This document shows positions 17,422-26,432 of a stretch of 64,000 bases of DNA, piece by piece. The stretch is from the NCBI RefSeq assembly GCF_003097635.1, contig NZ_QCZI01000002.1, positions 186,001 to 250,000 on the forward strand, written 5' to 3'. Within the stretch, counting starts at the first letter, position 1. The number at the start of each line of letters is the position of its first letter. The translations under genes were made by a program, and so were the position numbers. The notes below the pieces were generated by a model. It did not search any database, had not been told where the DNA came from, and was given only the letters and a program-made list of their open reading frames with translations. This DNA is from Flavobacterium psychrotolerans. Its GTDB lineage: Bacteria; Bacteroidota; Bacteroidia; Flavobacteriales; Flavobacteriaceae.

Positions 17422-18751
17422 AAAAAGGCTCATTTACAAAATGATCTCTATTTTTTATTTTTTCCGGGAAACGGATGTGGTATTCAAATTCATCTCTAAA
17501 GTGACGAATTGCGGCTGCTACAGGCCAGGCTGCTGCATCACCCAACGGACAAATCGTATTTCCTTCAATTTTACTCTGAATGCTTAAAAGTAGATCGATG
17601 TCTTCTTCACGACCGTGACCATTTTCTATTCGGTGCAATACTTTTTCCATCCAACCGGTTCCTTCACGGCAAGGCGAACATTGTCCGCAACTTTCGTGGT
17701 GGTAAAATCTCGAGAAATTCCAGGTATTGCGAACGATACAAGCAGTGTCATTATAAACAATGAACCCTCCCGATCCTAACATGGAACCAGTTGCAAATCC
17801 ACCGTCACTCAAACTTTCGTAAGACATCAATCGGTCTTCGCCTGCAGCGGTTTTATATATCAAGTTTGCTGGTAAAACGGGAACAGAACTTCCTCCCGGA
17901 ACGAATGCTTTTAATGGTCTGTCGGAACTCATTCCGCCTAGATATTCATCGGAATTCATGAATTCGTAGACGCTTAATCCCAATTCAATCTCATAAACTC
18001 CGGGATTTTTAATATGTCCGGAAGCGGAGATTAATTTGGTTCCCGTAGAACGACCTATTCCAATTTTTGCATAATCCGCACCCGAATTGTTGACAATCCA
18101 AGGCACCGAAGCAATGGTTTCTACATTATTCACCACGGTTGGGTTAGCCCAAAGTCCAGAAATGGCAGGGAACGGCGGTTTGATTCTTGGGTTTCCACGT
18201 TTGCCTTCCAAAGATTCAATCAACGCTGTTTCTTCTCCACAAATGTAAGCTCCGGCACCGCAGTGAACATAAAGTTCTAAATCATATCCAGAACCTAATA
18301 TATTTTTTCCCAAAAAACCAGCAGATTTGGCTTCGTTAATGGCTTTCTCCAATATTTTATAAACCCACATGTATTCTCCACGAATGTAGATATAAGAAAG
18401 GTTAGCTCCCAAAGCATAACTGGAAGTAATCATTCCCTCAATCAATAAATGAGGGATAAATTCCATCAAATAGCGATCCTTAAAAGTTCCTGGTTCCGAT
18501 TCATCGGCATTGCAAACCAAATGTCTTGGTTTTCCTGATTTTTTGTCAATAAAACTCCATTTCATTCCTGCTGGGAAACCTGCACCACCACGACCTCGTA
18601 ATCCAGAAGTTTTCACTTCTTCAACCACTTCGTCTGGAGTTAATGTTTTTAAGGCTTTTTCTACAGAAGCATAACCGCCGTTTTTACGATACACTTCATA
18701 GGTTTTAATACCTGGAACATTTATTTTGTCTAATAATATTTTTTGTGACAT
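17402..18751 (-). CDS. nuoF: NADH-quinone oxidoreductase subunit F
   Basis: A 449-residue NADH- and FMN-binding subunit at the tip of the peripheral arm. Visible are the NADH-site glycine motif (GLRGRGGAGFPAGMKW), the FMN motif (GAGAYICGEETALIESLEG) and the Cys set of cluster N3 (ESCGQCSPCREGTGW plus a later Cys in NTICPLGD). The start MSQKILLDKINVPG at 18751 is used; an upstream in-frame Met at 18793 would overlap nuoE by 41 bp. The last codons lie in a heptameric repeat shared with the insert downstream. Confidence 0.95.
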   Translation of the reverse strand: MSQKILLDKINVPGIKTYEVYRKNGGYASVEKALKTLTPDEVVEEVKTSGLRGRGGAGFPAGMKWSFIDKKSGKPRHLVCNADESEPGTFKDRYLMEFIPHLLIEGMITSSYALGANLSYIYIRGEYMWVYKILEKAINEAKSAGFLGKNILGSGYDLELYVHCGAGAYICGEETALIESLEGKRGNPRIKPPFPAISGLWANPTVVNNVETIASVPWIVNNSGADYAKIGIGRSTGTKLISASGHIKNPGVYEIELGLSVYEFMNSDEYLGGMSSDRPLKAFVPGGSSVPVLPANLIYKTAAGEDRLMSYESLSDGGFATGSMLGSGGFIVYNDTACIVRNTWNFSRFYHHESCGQCSPCREGTGWMEKVLHRIENGHGREEDIDLLLSIQSKIEGNTICPLGDAAAWPVAAAIRHFRDEFEYHIRFPEKIKNRDHFVNEPFSKVVMS

Positions 18752-18752
18752 A

Positions 18753-19283
18753 TTATTTATCGTGTAACGTAATTTTATTATCTCTACAATCAACTATCAG
18801 TTGGTCAATTTTTTCTTTATTCAGATGCTCTTTGTAAAAATCGCCCAATTGCATCATTGGAGCATATCCGCAAGCGCCTAAACACTCCACGCCTCTTACT
18901 TCAAAGAGTCCGTCGGGGGTGGGTTCGCCTATTTTTACGCCTAATTTGTCGCAAGTATAATCCATCAAGTCTTCCACCCCGTTCAAACAACATGGAGAAG
19001 TTTGACAGAATTCGAACATGTATTTCCCAATTGGTCTTTGATTGTACATCGTATAGAACGAAACCACTTCATATACTTCAATAGGCTTAATGCGTAAAAT
19101 TTCAGCAACTCTATCCATTAATTCAAGACTCAACCAATTCTCGTGAGCATCTTGAACTTCGTGTAAAACGGGCAACAAAGCTGATTTTCTTTTATCTTCA
19201 GGGTAATGACTAATCAATTCATTGATGCGAGACATCAATTCCTGAGTCATGTTTATTTCTTGTTTGTAATGTGTATGTTCCAT
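18753..19283 (-). CDS. nuoE: NADH-quinone oxidoreductase subunit E
   Basis: A 176-residue thioredoxin-like subunit with a 2Fe-2S cluster (N1a) held by CQTSPC and CLGAC. It partners NuoF in the NADH dehydrogenase module. The start may be 19283 (MEHTHYKQEINMTQ) or the internal Met at 19250 (MTQELMSRINELIS), which fits the family length better; neither can be excluded. It ends 1 bp before the nuoF start. Confidence 0.93.
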   Translation of the reverse strand: MEHTHYKQEINMTQELMSRINELISHYPEDKRKSALLPVLHEVQDAHENWLSLELMDRVAEILRIKPIEVYEVVSFYTMYNQRPIGKYMFEFCQTSPCCLNGVEDLMDYTCDKLGVKIGEPTPDGLFEVRGVECLGACGYAPMMQLGDFYKEHLNKEKIDQLIVDCRDNKITLHDK

Positions 19284-19286
19284 AAT

Positions 19287-20525
19287 TTATGCGTCTAATT
19301 CTCCAGCAATTACATTTAAACTGGACAAAATTACAATTGCATCAGATAATAATGCACCTTTTATCATTTCTGGATACCCTTGGTAATAAATAAAACAAGG
19401 TCTGCGAAAGTGCAATCTATATGGGGTTCTGCTTCCGTCAGTTTCCAAATAGAAACCTAATTCTCCATTGCCACCTTCCACTGCATGGTATATTTCTGCA
19501 ACCGGAACGGGAATTTCACCCATCACAATTTTGAAATGATAAATCAAGGATTCCATATCGTGATACACATCTTCCTTTGGAGGCAAGTAGTAATCCGGGA
19601 CTTCTGCGTGATATTCGTTTCCTTCAGGCATTTTGGCCAATGCTTGACGAATGATACTCAAACTTTCCCAAACTTCGGCGTTACGAACACAAAAACGATC
19701 GTACGTATCGCCTGATTTTCCAACGGGTACGATAAATTCAAAATCTTCATAAGACGAATAAGGATGCGCCACACGAACGTCATAATCAACTCCTGCGGCA
19801 CGTAAGTTTGGGCCTGTAAATCCGTAAGACATTGCTTTTTCAGCAGAAATTGGTCCAACATTTACGGTTCGGTCAATAAAAATTCGGTTTCTTTCAAATA
19901 GGTTTTCAAATTCTTTCCAAGCAACTGGAAAATCCTCTAAAAACACGTCTAATTTACGGAAAGCCTCTGGCGACCAATCTCTTTCGAAACCGCCAATTCT
20001 TCCCATATTTGTTGTTAAACGAGCTCCACAAATTTCTTCGTAGATTTCGTACACCTTTTCTCTAAATTGGAAAACGTATAAAAATCCGGTATATGCACCC
20101 GTATCTACACCAAGAATGGAATTACAAATCAAGTGGTCTGTAATTCGTGCCAATTCCATTACAATAACTCTAAGATATTGGGCTCTTTTGGGAACTTCAA
20201 CACCTAACAGTTTTTCTAATGTCATCCACCATCCCATGTTATTGATGGGTGAAGAACAATAGTTCATTCTGTCCGTAAGTGGCGTAATTTGGTAAAAAGG
20301 ACGGTTTTCGGCAATTTTTTCGAAAGCCCTGTGAATGTAACCAATAGTTGGTTCCGCTTCGAGAATTTTCTCTCCATCCATCAACAAAATATTTTGGAAA
20401 ATACCGTGTGTTGCGGGGTGAGTAGGCCCTAAATTTAGAATCGAAAGTTCACTTCCGTCTTCGTTTAGTTTCTCCTGTATTATCTTAGCATATCGATGCT
20501 CTGGTGGTAATAATAGTTCTGACAT
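19287..20525 (-). CDS. nuoD: NADH-quinone oxidoreductase subunit D
   Basis: A 412-residue 49-kDa-type subunit that forms the quinone-binding cavity with NuoB. Conserved segments are LNLGPTHPATHGIFQ (quinone-site His), RITDHLICNSILGVDTGAYT and GARLTTNMGRIGGFE. It is a separate gene from nuoC, as in most bacteria other than E. coli. It is followed 3 bp later by nuoE. Confidence 0.96.
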   Translation of the reverse strand: MSELLLPPEHRYAKIIQEKLNEDGSELSILNLGPTHPATHGIFQNILLMDGEKILEAEPTIGYIHRAFEKIAENRPFYQITPLTDRMNYCSSPINNMGWWMTLEKLLGVEVPKRAQYLRVIVMELARITDHLICNSILGVDTGAYTGFLYVFQFREKVYEIYEEICGARLTTNMGRIGGFERDWSPEAFRKLDVFLEDFPVAWKEFENLFERNRIFIDRTVNVGPISAEKAMSYGFTGPNLRAAGVDYDVRVAHPYSSYEDFEFIVPVGKSGDTYDRFCVRNAEVWESLSIIRQALAKMPEGNEYHAEVPDYYLPPKEDVYHDMESLIYHFKIVMGEIPVPVAEIYHAVEGGNGELGFYLETDGSRTPYRLHFRRPCFIYYQGYPEMIKGALLSDAIVILSSLNVIAGELDA

Positions 20526-20551
20526 TTATAGAATGTGAAAAATTATATTTT

Positions 20552-21070
20552 TTAGCTATTTATTGTTGTTCTTCCAAAGAATCTATCATCCTTATCGGTT
20601 CTTCCTGCATCTTCCATCGGAAATTCTTTCCGCATTGGGAAAGAAATCATTTCATCCATATTCAAAATGCGTTTCAATTGCGGGTGGCCTATGAAATTTA
20701 CACCGTAAAAATCATACGTTTCCCTTTCCATCCAATTGGAACAAAGGAATATATTTGAAATAGTTTTTATTTCCGGAGTTCCATTGAGGTATGCCTTAAT
20801 TCGGATACGTTTGTTTTCGTACCAATTGTGCAAATGATATATTATTGCAAACTGATGGTTTTCATCATTATCTGGATAATGAACACCACATAAATCAGTC
20901 AAAAAATGAAATTGTAAGGTTGGATCATTTTTCAAGAACAAAATAATAGCAGTATTTTTGTCCGCTTTGATTTCAAAAGAAAAAATGTCTCTTTCTTGCT
21001 GAAAATTGAAAGCACTTTCGCCAAATGTTCCAACCAATTTATCTTGAATGTCTGTATTTTCTAAAGCCAT
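20552..21070 (-). CDS. nuoC: NADH-quinone oxidoreductase subunit C
   Basis: A 172-residue 30-kDa-type subunit. The family signature is WMERETYDFYGVNFIGHPQL followed by KRILN, and the C terminus (FPMRKEFPMED) is also typical. It supports the NuoB-NuoD interface and has no cofactor. Spacing is 4 bp after nuoB and 26 bp before nuoD. Confidence 0.94.
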   Translation of the reverse strand: MALENTDIQDKLVGTFGESAFNFQQERDIFSFEIKADKNTAIILFLKNDPTLQFHFLTDLCGVHYPDNDENHQFAIIYHLHNWYENKRIRIKAYLNGTPEIKTISNIFLCSNWMERETYDFYGVNFIGHPQLKRILNMDEMISFPMRKEFPMEDAGRTDKDDRFFGRTTINS

Positions 21071-21074
21071 TTCG

Positions 21075-21623
21075 TTATTTGATATTATAAGAAGCCAATA
21101 ATTCTTGGTACTCAGGCGAACTTCTTCTTCTTACAGATTCGCTTCTTACCAATTCTTGCAATTTCATCACGCCATCCACAATTTGTTCGGGTCTAGGCGG
21201 ACAACCCGGAACGTAAACATCTACCGGAATCACTTTGTCGATCCCTTGAAGAACGGAATAGGTATCAAAAATACCACCTGAACAGGCACAAGCACCAACG
21301 GAAATAACCCAACGGGGTTCTGCCATTTGTTCATAAACCTGACGCAAGATAGGGGCCATTTTTTTGGATATCGTTCCCATTACCATTAGCATATCCGCTT
21401 GACGGGGAGAAAAACTTACCCGTTCAGAACCAAATCTTGCTAAATCATAATGTGAAGCCATGGTGGCCATAAATTCTATTCCACAACAAGAAGTGGCAAA
21501 AGGAAGAGGCCAAAGAGAATTAGCTCTAGCCAAACCCACAACGTCATTCAGTTTTGTAGCGAAGAAACCTTCTCCGACAACTCCTTCTGGCGGGGCAACC
21601 ATTTTTATATTTGAATCGCTCAT
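21075..21623 (-). CDS. nuoB: NADH-quinone oxidoreductase subunit B
   Basis: A 182-residue subunit that carries cluster N2, the last iron-sulfur centre before quinone. The adjacent Cys pair (ATSCCGIEFMA), the third Cys (SVGACACSGGIF) and the fourth (VYVPGCPPRPEQ) are all present. The 87-bp gap to nuoA is unusual for this compact operon and is filled by a heptameric array. Confidence 0.96.
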   Translation of the reverse strand: MSDSNIKMVAPPEGVVGEGFFATKLNDVVGLARANSLWPLPFATSCCGIEFMATMASHYDLARFGSERVSFSPRQADMLMVMGTISKKMAPILRQVYEQMAEPRWVISVGACACSGGIFDTYSVLQGIDKVIPVDVYVPGCPPRPEQIVDGVMKLQELVRSESVRRRSSPEYQELLASYNIK

Positions 21624-21634
21624 TTTTTATTGTT

Positions 21635-21704
21635 TTGAATTAAAAATTTTGAATTTTGAATTAAAAATGAATAGCATCTAAAATTTAGCATTCAACATTT
21701 AAAA
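21635..21704. repeat. Heptameric-repeat array between nuoA and nuoB
   Basis: Exactly ten 7-base units can be read on the plus strand: ttgaatt, aaaaatt, ttgaatt, ttgaatt, aaaaatg, aatagca, tctaaaa, tttagca, ttcaaca, tttaaaa. The array occupies nearly the whole nuoB-nuoA gap, where the operon otherwise has gaps of a few bases. The first half is rich in ttgaatt and the second half in its complement-like words, so the array is roughly self-complementary. Confidence 0.65.
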
Positions 21705-21710
21705 TAATTT

Positions 21711-22076
21711 TTATTCCCATTCCAATGCCTTCTTCTTGATGATGTAGAAAAAACCCACCAAAAGCAAAAGCATAAAAATGACCATTTTAACCATTCCTTC
21801 TATTCCTAATTCCTTAAAATTAATTGCCCAAGGATATAGGAAAATAACCTCCACATCAAAAAGCACGAAAAGGATGGCAACAAGGAAATATTTTACAGAG
21901 AAGGGAATACGCGCATTTCCCACAGATTCAATCCCGCATTCGAAATTTTTGTCTTTGGTGGCAGAAGATCTTTTGGGACCTAATTTCCCAGAAATCAATA
22001 TCATACTAACAACAAAACCTACTGCTACCAGAAGTTGTATTAAAATTGGAATATAATCCGACTGGGTTGATTGCAT
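21711..22076 (-). CDS. nuoA: NADH-quinone oxidoreductase subunit A
   Basis: A 121-residue, three-helix membrane subunit and the first gene of the nuo operon. The conserved loop KDKNFECGIESVGNARIPFS contains the family Cys, and the helix that follows (FLVAILFVLFDVEVIFLYPW) holds the typical acidic residues. A well-formed promoter lies 36 bp upstream. Confidence 0.95.
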   Translation of the reverse strand: MQSTQSDYIPILIQLLVAVGFVVSMILISGKLGPKRSSATKDKNFECGIESVGNARIPFSVKYFLVAILFVLFDVEVIFLYPWAINFKELGIEGMVKMVIFMLLLLVGFFYIIKKKALEWE

Positions 22077-22111
22077 AATTACGTAAATTTATTAATCGAA
22101 AAAATTTGGCA

Positions 22112-22141
22112 CAAAGATAGTCGTCAAGAATTAATTGGCAA
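22112..22141 (-). promoter_or_regulatory. Promoter of the nuo operon (TTG-N19-TATCTTTG)
   Basis: On the minus strand a TTG (22139-22141) is followed after 19 bases by TATCTTTG (22112-22119), matching the Bacteroidota sigma consensus TTG-N17-23-TAnnTTTG. A second TAAATTTG box lies further upstream at 22177-22184, so two start sites are possible. Confidence 0.65.
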
Positions 22142-22289
22142 TGAAAAGTATAAATTTCCTTGTAACTATATAGATGCAAATTTACAATTTTTATTAATTA
22201 TAAATAACAAAAAATTTTTACTTTAAGAAGTGTTTAAGTTTAGTTGAATCCAAACCTAAAAAAAGTTTTGTTTTGAATAAAATATGTGC

Positions 22290-22320
22290 AAAAAAAAACG
22301 TCCCGAAACGAATCGGAACG
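22290..22320 (-). terminator. Terminator of the cold-shock gene
   Basis: On the minus strand CGTTCCGA pairs with TCGGGACG (one G-T pair) around a short loop, followed by eight T. It lies about 43 bp after the stop codon of the cold-shock gene. Confidence 0.8.
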
Positions 22321-22362
22321 CTTTAAACATTCTGTTAGGTAATAAAAATAATTTTATTTTTA

Positions 22363-22560
22363 TTAGTCCAAAACTGCTACTTTCGCAGCAACTTTTCCTT
22401 TTCTTCCTTCTTCTTCTTCATAGCTAACTCTGTCACCTTCACGCAATTCTTCTGCGTTGATTCCTGATGCATGAACAAAAATGTCTTTTCCTGTTTCTTC
22501 GTCTGTAATAAATCCGTAACCTTTAGATTCATTGAAAAATTTAACTGTACCTGTACGCAT
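22363..22560 (-). CDS. Cold-shock (CspA-type) RNA/DNA-binding protein
   Basis: A 65-residue single cold-shock domain. RNP1 (SKGYGFI) and RNP2 (DIFVHASG) are both visible, followed by an acidic turn (EEEEGRKGKVAAKVAVLD). It binds single-stranded nucleic acid and melts RNA structure. It is a stand-alone gene with its own -7 box and a strong terminator. Confidence 0.95.
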   Translation of the reverse strand: MRTGTVKFFNESKGYGFITDEETGKDIFVHASGINAEELREGDRVSYEEEEGRKGKVAAKVAVLD

Positions 22561-22589
22561 TGTAATAGTAATAATAATTTATAATGAGG

Positions 22590-22597
22590 CAAATGTA
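22590..22597 (-). promoter_or_regulatory. -7 promoter box (TACATTTG) of the cold-shock gene
   Basis: An exact TAnnTTTG match on the minus strand, 29 bp upstream of the start. No -33 TTG was found at the normal distance. Confidence 0.45.
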
Positions 22598-22693
22598 ATC
22601 TTTAATTTCATACGAAAGACGCTAATGTGTTAATTTTTTATAAAAATTATTGATTTTCAGCGTTTTCCAATTTTAAATTGAATAAAAATTATT

Positions 22694-24439
22694 TTAAACC
22701 AACTTAATATGTAATTCTTTTAATTGGGTTTCATCAATTACGGAAGGAGCATCTATCATCACATCGCGTCCGGAATTATTTTTTGGAAAAGCGATGAAAT
22801 CACGAATCGTTTCCTGTCCACCTAAAATAGACACCAATCGGTCTAATCCGAAAGCCAAACCTCCGTGTGGCGGAGCGCCAAATTGGAACGCATTCATCAA
22901 GAAACCAAATTGATCTTCGGCTTGTTCTGGTGTAAATCCTAATAAAGAGAACATTCGGCTTTGCAACTCTTTATCGTGAATTCGGATTGAACCACCTCCA
23001 ATTTCATTTCCGTTTAATACCATATCATAGGCATTTGCACGAACTTTTCCCGGATTGGAATGAATGAGTTCCAGATCTTCCGGTTTTGGTGAAGTAAACG
23101 GATGGTGCATGGCGTGATAACGGCCGCTTTCTTCGTCAAATTCCAATAAAGGGAAATCGACCACCCAAAGTGGAGCGAATTCTGTTGGGTTTCTCAATCC
23201 CAAACGAGTCGCCAATTCCATTCTTAAAGCAGAAAGTTGTGTTCTGGTTTTATCGGCGGGGCCAGAAAGCACAAATATCATATCGCCAGCTTTGGCTCCA
23301 GTTATTTTTGCCCAATTCGTCAAATCGTCCTGGTCATAGAATTTGTCAACAGATGATTTGAACGTTCCATCTTCGTTGCATTTTACATACACCATTCCGC
23401 TGGCGCCAATTTGTGGACGTTTTATCCAATCAATCAAGCCGTCAATTTCTTTACGAGTATAATTTCCAGCTCCAGGAACTGCAATTCCCACAACCAATTC
23501 TGCAGCGTTGAAAACCGGGAATTCTTTGTGTTGTGCAAATTCGTTCAATTCACCAAATTCCATTCCGAAACGAATGTCCGGTTTGTCATTTCCATACGTT
23601 TTCATGGCATAGTCATAGGTGATCCGAGGAAATTTTTCCACTTCAATACCTTTTATTTCTTTCAACAAATGGCGTGTCAATCCTTCAAAAACATTCAAGA
23701 TATCTTCTTGTTCTACAAACGCCATTTCGCAATCGATTTGGGTGAATTCCGGTTGTCGATCTGCACGCAAATCTTCGTCACGGAAACATTTTACGATTTG
23801 GAAGTATTTGTCCATTCCGCCCACCATCAATAATTGTTTGAAAGTTTGTGGCGATTGTGGCAAAGCATAAAATTGCCCTTCGTTCATTCTTGAAGGAACA
23901 ACAAAATCTCTGGCACCTTCTGGAGTCGATTTGATTAAATAAGGGGTTTCTACTTCACAGAAATCTAAATCTGAAAGGTATTTTCGCACTTCCATAGCTA
24001 CTTTATGTCGGAAAAGTAAATTGTTTTTTACGGGATTTCTTCGAATGTCAAGATACCGGTATTTCATCCGAATATCTTCTCCTCCATCGGTATCATCTTC
24101 AATCGTGAATGGTGGCGTAAGTGCTGGATTCAAAATATTTAATTCTGAAACTAAAATTTCAATGTCGCCAGTCACCATATTTTTGTTTTTGGCTTCACGC
24201 TCAATCACGGTTCCTTTTACTTGAATTACAAATTCACGACCAAGGGTTTTGGCTAATTCAAAAACAGCTTTGTTGCTTCGACCTTCATCAAAAACCAATT
24301 GAGTAATGCCGTAACGATCCCGCAAATCGACCCAATTCATAAATCCTTTGTCTCGTGATTTTTGTACCCAACCTGATAGTGTAACTTCGGAATTTATATG
24401 CGAGGCGTTCAATTCGCCACAGTTATGACTTCTATACAT
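22694..24439 (-). CDS. aspS: Aspartyl-tRNA synthetase
   Basis: A 581-residue class II synthetase of the bacterial type. It has an N-terminal OB-fold anticodon domain ([20 protein letters not shown]), motif 2 region ([20 protein letters not shown]), the bacterial GAD insertion in the middle, and motif 3 ([16 protein letters not shown]). It charges tRNA-Asp in the cytoplasm. It stands alone, with a TAAATTTG box upstream. Confidence 0.96.
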   Translation of the reverse strand: MYRSHNCGELNASHINSEVTLSGWVQKSRDKGFMNWVDLRDRYGITQLVFDEGRSNKAVFELAKTLGREFVIQVKGTVIEREAKNKNMVTGDIEILVSELNILNPALTPPFTIEDDTDGGEDIRMKYRYLDIRRNPVKNNLLFRHKVAMEVRKYLSDLDFCEVETPYLIKSTPEGARDFVVPSRMNEGQFYALPQSPQTFKQLLMVGGMDKYFQIVKCFRDEDLRADRQPEFTQIDCEMAFVEQEDILNVFEGLTRHLLKEIKGIEVEKFPRITYDYAMKTYGNDKPDIRFGMEFGELNEFAQHKEFPVFNAAELVVGIAVPGAGNYTRKEIDGLIDWIKRPQIGASGMVYVKCNEDGTFKSSVDKFYDQDDLTNWAKITGAKAGDMIFVLSGPADKTRTQLSALRMELATRLGLRNPTEFAPLWVVDFPLLEFDEESGRYHAMHHPFTSPKPEDLELIHSNPGKVRANAYDMVLNGNEIGGGSIRIHDKELQSRMFSLLGFTPEQAEDQFGFLMNAFQFGAPPHGGLAFGLDRLVSILGGQETIRDFIAFPKNNSGRDVMIDAPSVIDETQLKELHIKLV

Positions 24440-24487
24440 TATTTGTATTTTAGATTACTTCATTCATTCGCCCTTTTGGGTCGGGTG

Positions 24488-24495
24488 CAAATTTA
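24488..24495 (-). promoter_or_regulatory. -7 promoter box (TAAATTTG) of aspS
   Basis: An exact TAnnTTTG match on the minus strand, 48 bp upstream of the aspS start codon. Confidence 0.45.
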
Positions 24496-24633
24496 GGACT
24501 AATTATGAATTAATGAATTGAGAAATAATGAAATTTTTATTTACTGTTTCTGGTCATTGAATATTATGCTGTTTTAGCTTTAATGACGGTTTATAAAATG
24601 GGTAAAAAGATTACTTGTGAAATTTCCATAAAA

Positions 24634-24752
24634 AAACACCTAGGAACATAGGAAAAACAACTCATGATAATAAATTTTTTCATGGTTAATGAAATCCATG
24701 TAAAAAAATCTATTAAAATCACTGAATTTAAACCCTATGTTTCTAAGTGTTT
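24634..24752. repeat. 119-bp element with 19-bp imperfect terminal inverted repeats
   Basis: The left arm (24634-24652, aaacacctaggaacatagg) and the complement of the right arm (24734-24752, aaacacttagaaacatagg) match at 17 of 19 positions. The inside is AT-rich and non-coding. The form is that of a small MITE-like or REP-like element; similar ends seem familiar from Flavobacterium intergenic DNA, but other copies are not in this window. Confidence 0.5.
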
Positions 24753-24766
24753 AAAAAATTTGGTAC

Positions 24767-24788
24767 CGTCTAGGCATTAATCTAGACG
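24767..24788 (-). terminator. Hairpin after the lipoprotein gene (weak terminator)
   Basis: CGTCTAG and CTAGACG form a perfect 7-bp stem around 8 bases, 8 bp after the stop codon. A T-rich run follows only about 9 bases later on the minus strand, so termination there is uncertain. Confidence 0.4.
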
Positions 24789-24795
24789 ACCATTT

Positions 24796-26421
24796 TTATC
24801 CTTTTAGTAATGCCTTACAAAGTGCATCCGAAAGTGTAACCTCGATATTATTGTCGGCTTTTGCTATAGTAATTGTTCTTAGTTGTGACTTATTTCCCGC
24901 AAATACCATGAAATCATAGGTTTGACCTACTTTAAGTTTATCTGTTACAATTTTGTTGTCAAAACGGTTGGCATAGTACACATAATGAAATAATTTCCAA
25001 GCTCCTCCCACTTCTCTGTAATATACTCTCGTACCTACTGGAGGATAAATTATGGTATTAGAACACATTCCTTTGTAGGTTAACGAAACCAATTGTTTTT
25101 TTATAACAGGTGCAGTAATATCAATCGTACCACCTTTACACAAATCTCCTTTTGCAAAAATCTTTTTAACTAATAATCTATTGTTGTCAATATCAAATAT
25201 TTCGATTTCTATAGGCATATTGGTTGGAGCATTTAAAAACATCTCTTCTGTTCCATCTTGAATTTGAGTCTCTGATGAATGAATTGACTGATACCAGGTA
25301 TATGGATAATAGGTATATCTAGTTGTTAAACGGCAGTTTACAGGAGTAGTAGCACCATTCCATTTTAATTTTATTTTTGCTAAATCGCATCTGCTTGAAG
25401 ACCCAAAATAATCTAAATTGAAATAACTCAGGTGACTTGTTTCAAAACTAACATAAAGTGAACCGTCCGTATCTGCTTTTACCTTACCTGTTGATTCCAA
25501 TTTCCATTGTCCATTGTCATCCTCATAACTCCAAATATCAAGATTGTCACCTGCTTTGTAGGCTTGGCTTGTTTCTGGATTAAAGTTCGTTTTACTTAAT
25601 GTCATTTTTACCGCAACTTTTCCTCCTTCAAAAGTCCTTACATTTTTACCACCAATCGTCATGTTAATGGCCGCAAAACCTGCCGATACAAACGCACCAG
25701 ATGCAGTCGTTCCGTCTAGCATTTTAACATTGTCTGGCGTTAATCCTCCAGGGAAATAAGCCGTTCCGTCATTCCCTTCAGAAAAACTAATCACTTCAGT
25801 ATTTAATGCTCCAGACAATGGATTTCCGTCTGCATCTCTCATTTTAACGCCAAGAGGTACTGTTATTTCTGTAGTAACTCCGTTAGTCAAAGTGTTGCTG
25901 GCAACTATATTAATTACTTTGTTTAAACCCGTCAGATCACTTACATTTCCAGAAGTGTCAGTAGCTAGTCTAATTCCAGCAGGCAAAGTTGCTTTTTTTA
26001 CCATAGCAACTTCAACAAAAGCATTATTAATGTCTTTAACAAAAGTGATTGGCACGTTTCTTTTTAAATACCCCGTAGCTTCAACAATAAGATTTACGGT
26101 ATACGTTTTTGAATCTGTTATAAATTCAACTGATGGGTCTAACAACAGTTGCAATGTACCTCCTTGAATAGTAAATACTTTTTTACCTTCAATGTTCCAA
26201 ACTTTTGCAGCATCAGGACCTGTAATTTTAACGGTTGTGTTGTCTAAATCTGTATTCAATTTACCTGCCGCTACATTTGAAACGTCATTAACGAAACTTA
26301 CCTGAGCCACGTGCGTCATGAAATCCTGAGATACAATTACGTCCGTTTTAGGCATATCACAATTAGTGAAAAACCCAGTCAACAAGACTGTTAAAATGGG
26401 AATAATAAATAATTTTTTCAT
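24796..26421 (-). CDS. Large exported lipoprotein of unknown function
   Basis: A 541-residue protein with a lipoprotein signal: MKKLFIIPILTVLLTGFFTNC, the Cys at residue 21 preceded by FTN, a loose lipobox. The mature part looks all-beta, with several Thr/Val-rich segments (TTVKITGPDAAKVWNIEG, TYTVNLIVEATGYLKRN, TSHLSYFNLDYFGSSSRCD), suggesting stacked Ig-like or carboxypeptidase-regulatory-like domains. Several Cys occur in the C-terminal half. It is 11 bp downstream of a gene for an outer-membrane barrel protein, so the two probably work together at the cell surface. I do not recognise the family and assign no function. Confidence 0.7.
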   Translation of the reverse strand: MKKLFIIPILTVLLTGFFTNCDMPKTDVIVSQDFMTHVAQVSFVNDVSNVAAGKLNTDLDNTTVKITGPDAAKVWNIEGKKVFTIQGGTLQLLLDPSVEFITDSKTYTVNLIVEATGYLKRNVPITFVKDINNAFVEVAMVKKATLPAGIRLATDTSGNVSDLTGLNKVINIVASNTLTNGVTTEITVPLGVKMRDADGNPLSGALNTEVISFSEGNDGTAYFPGGLTPDNVKMLDGTTASGAFVSAGFAAINMTIGGKNVRTFEGGKVAVKMTLSKTNFNPETSQAYKAGDNLDIWSYEDDNGQWKLESTGKVKADTDGSLYVSFETSHLSYFNLDYFGSSSRCDLAKIKLKWNGATTPVNCRLTTRYTYYPYTWYQSIHSSETQIQDGTEEMFLNAPTNMPIEIEIFDIDNNRLLVKKIFAKGDLCKGGTIDITAPVIKKQLVSLTYKGMCSNTIIYPPVGTRVYYREVGGAWKLFHYVYYANRFDNKIVTDKLKVGQTYDFMVFAGNKSQLRTITIAKADNNIEVTLSDALCKALLKG

Positions 26422-26432
26422 AGTTTTTGGTT

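Larger units (their letters stand above)
24440..24795. other. Gene-free 356-bp stretch with a small inverted-repeat element
   Basis: No coding region is supported here. It contains the -7 box of aspS (24488-24495), a 119-bp element with 19-bp imperfect terminal inverted repeats, and a 7-bp hairpin (24767-24788) just after the stop of the lipoprotein gene. Confidence 0.6.

Noticed and set aside
22377..22592. Second open frame over the cold-shock gene
   Set aside because: It is a shifted-frame shadow of the cold-shock protein, whose RNP motifs show the true frame.
23411..23833. Plus-strand open frame of 140 codons
   Set aside because: It is antisense to the conserved core of aspS, with no recognisable protein features; other long antisense frames (2261-2863, 35458-35919) were dropped for the same reason.
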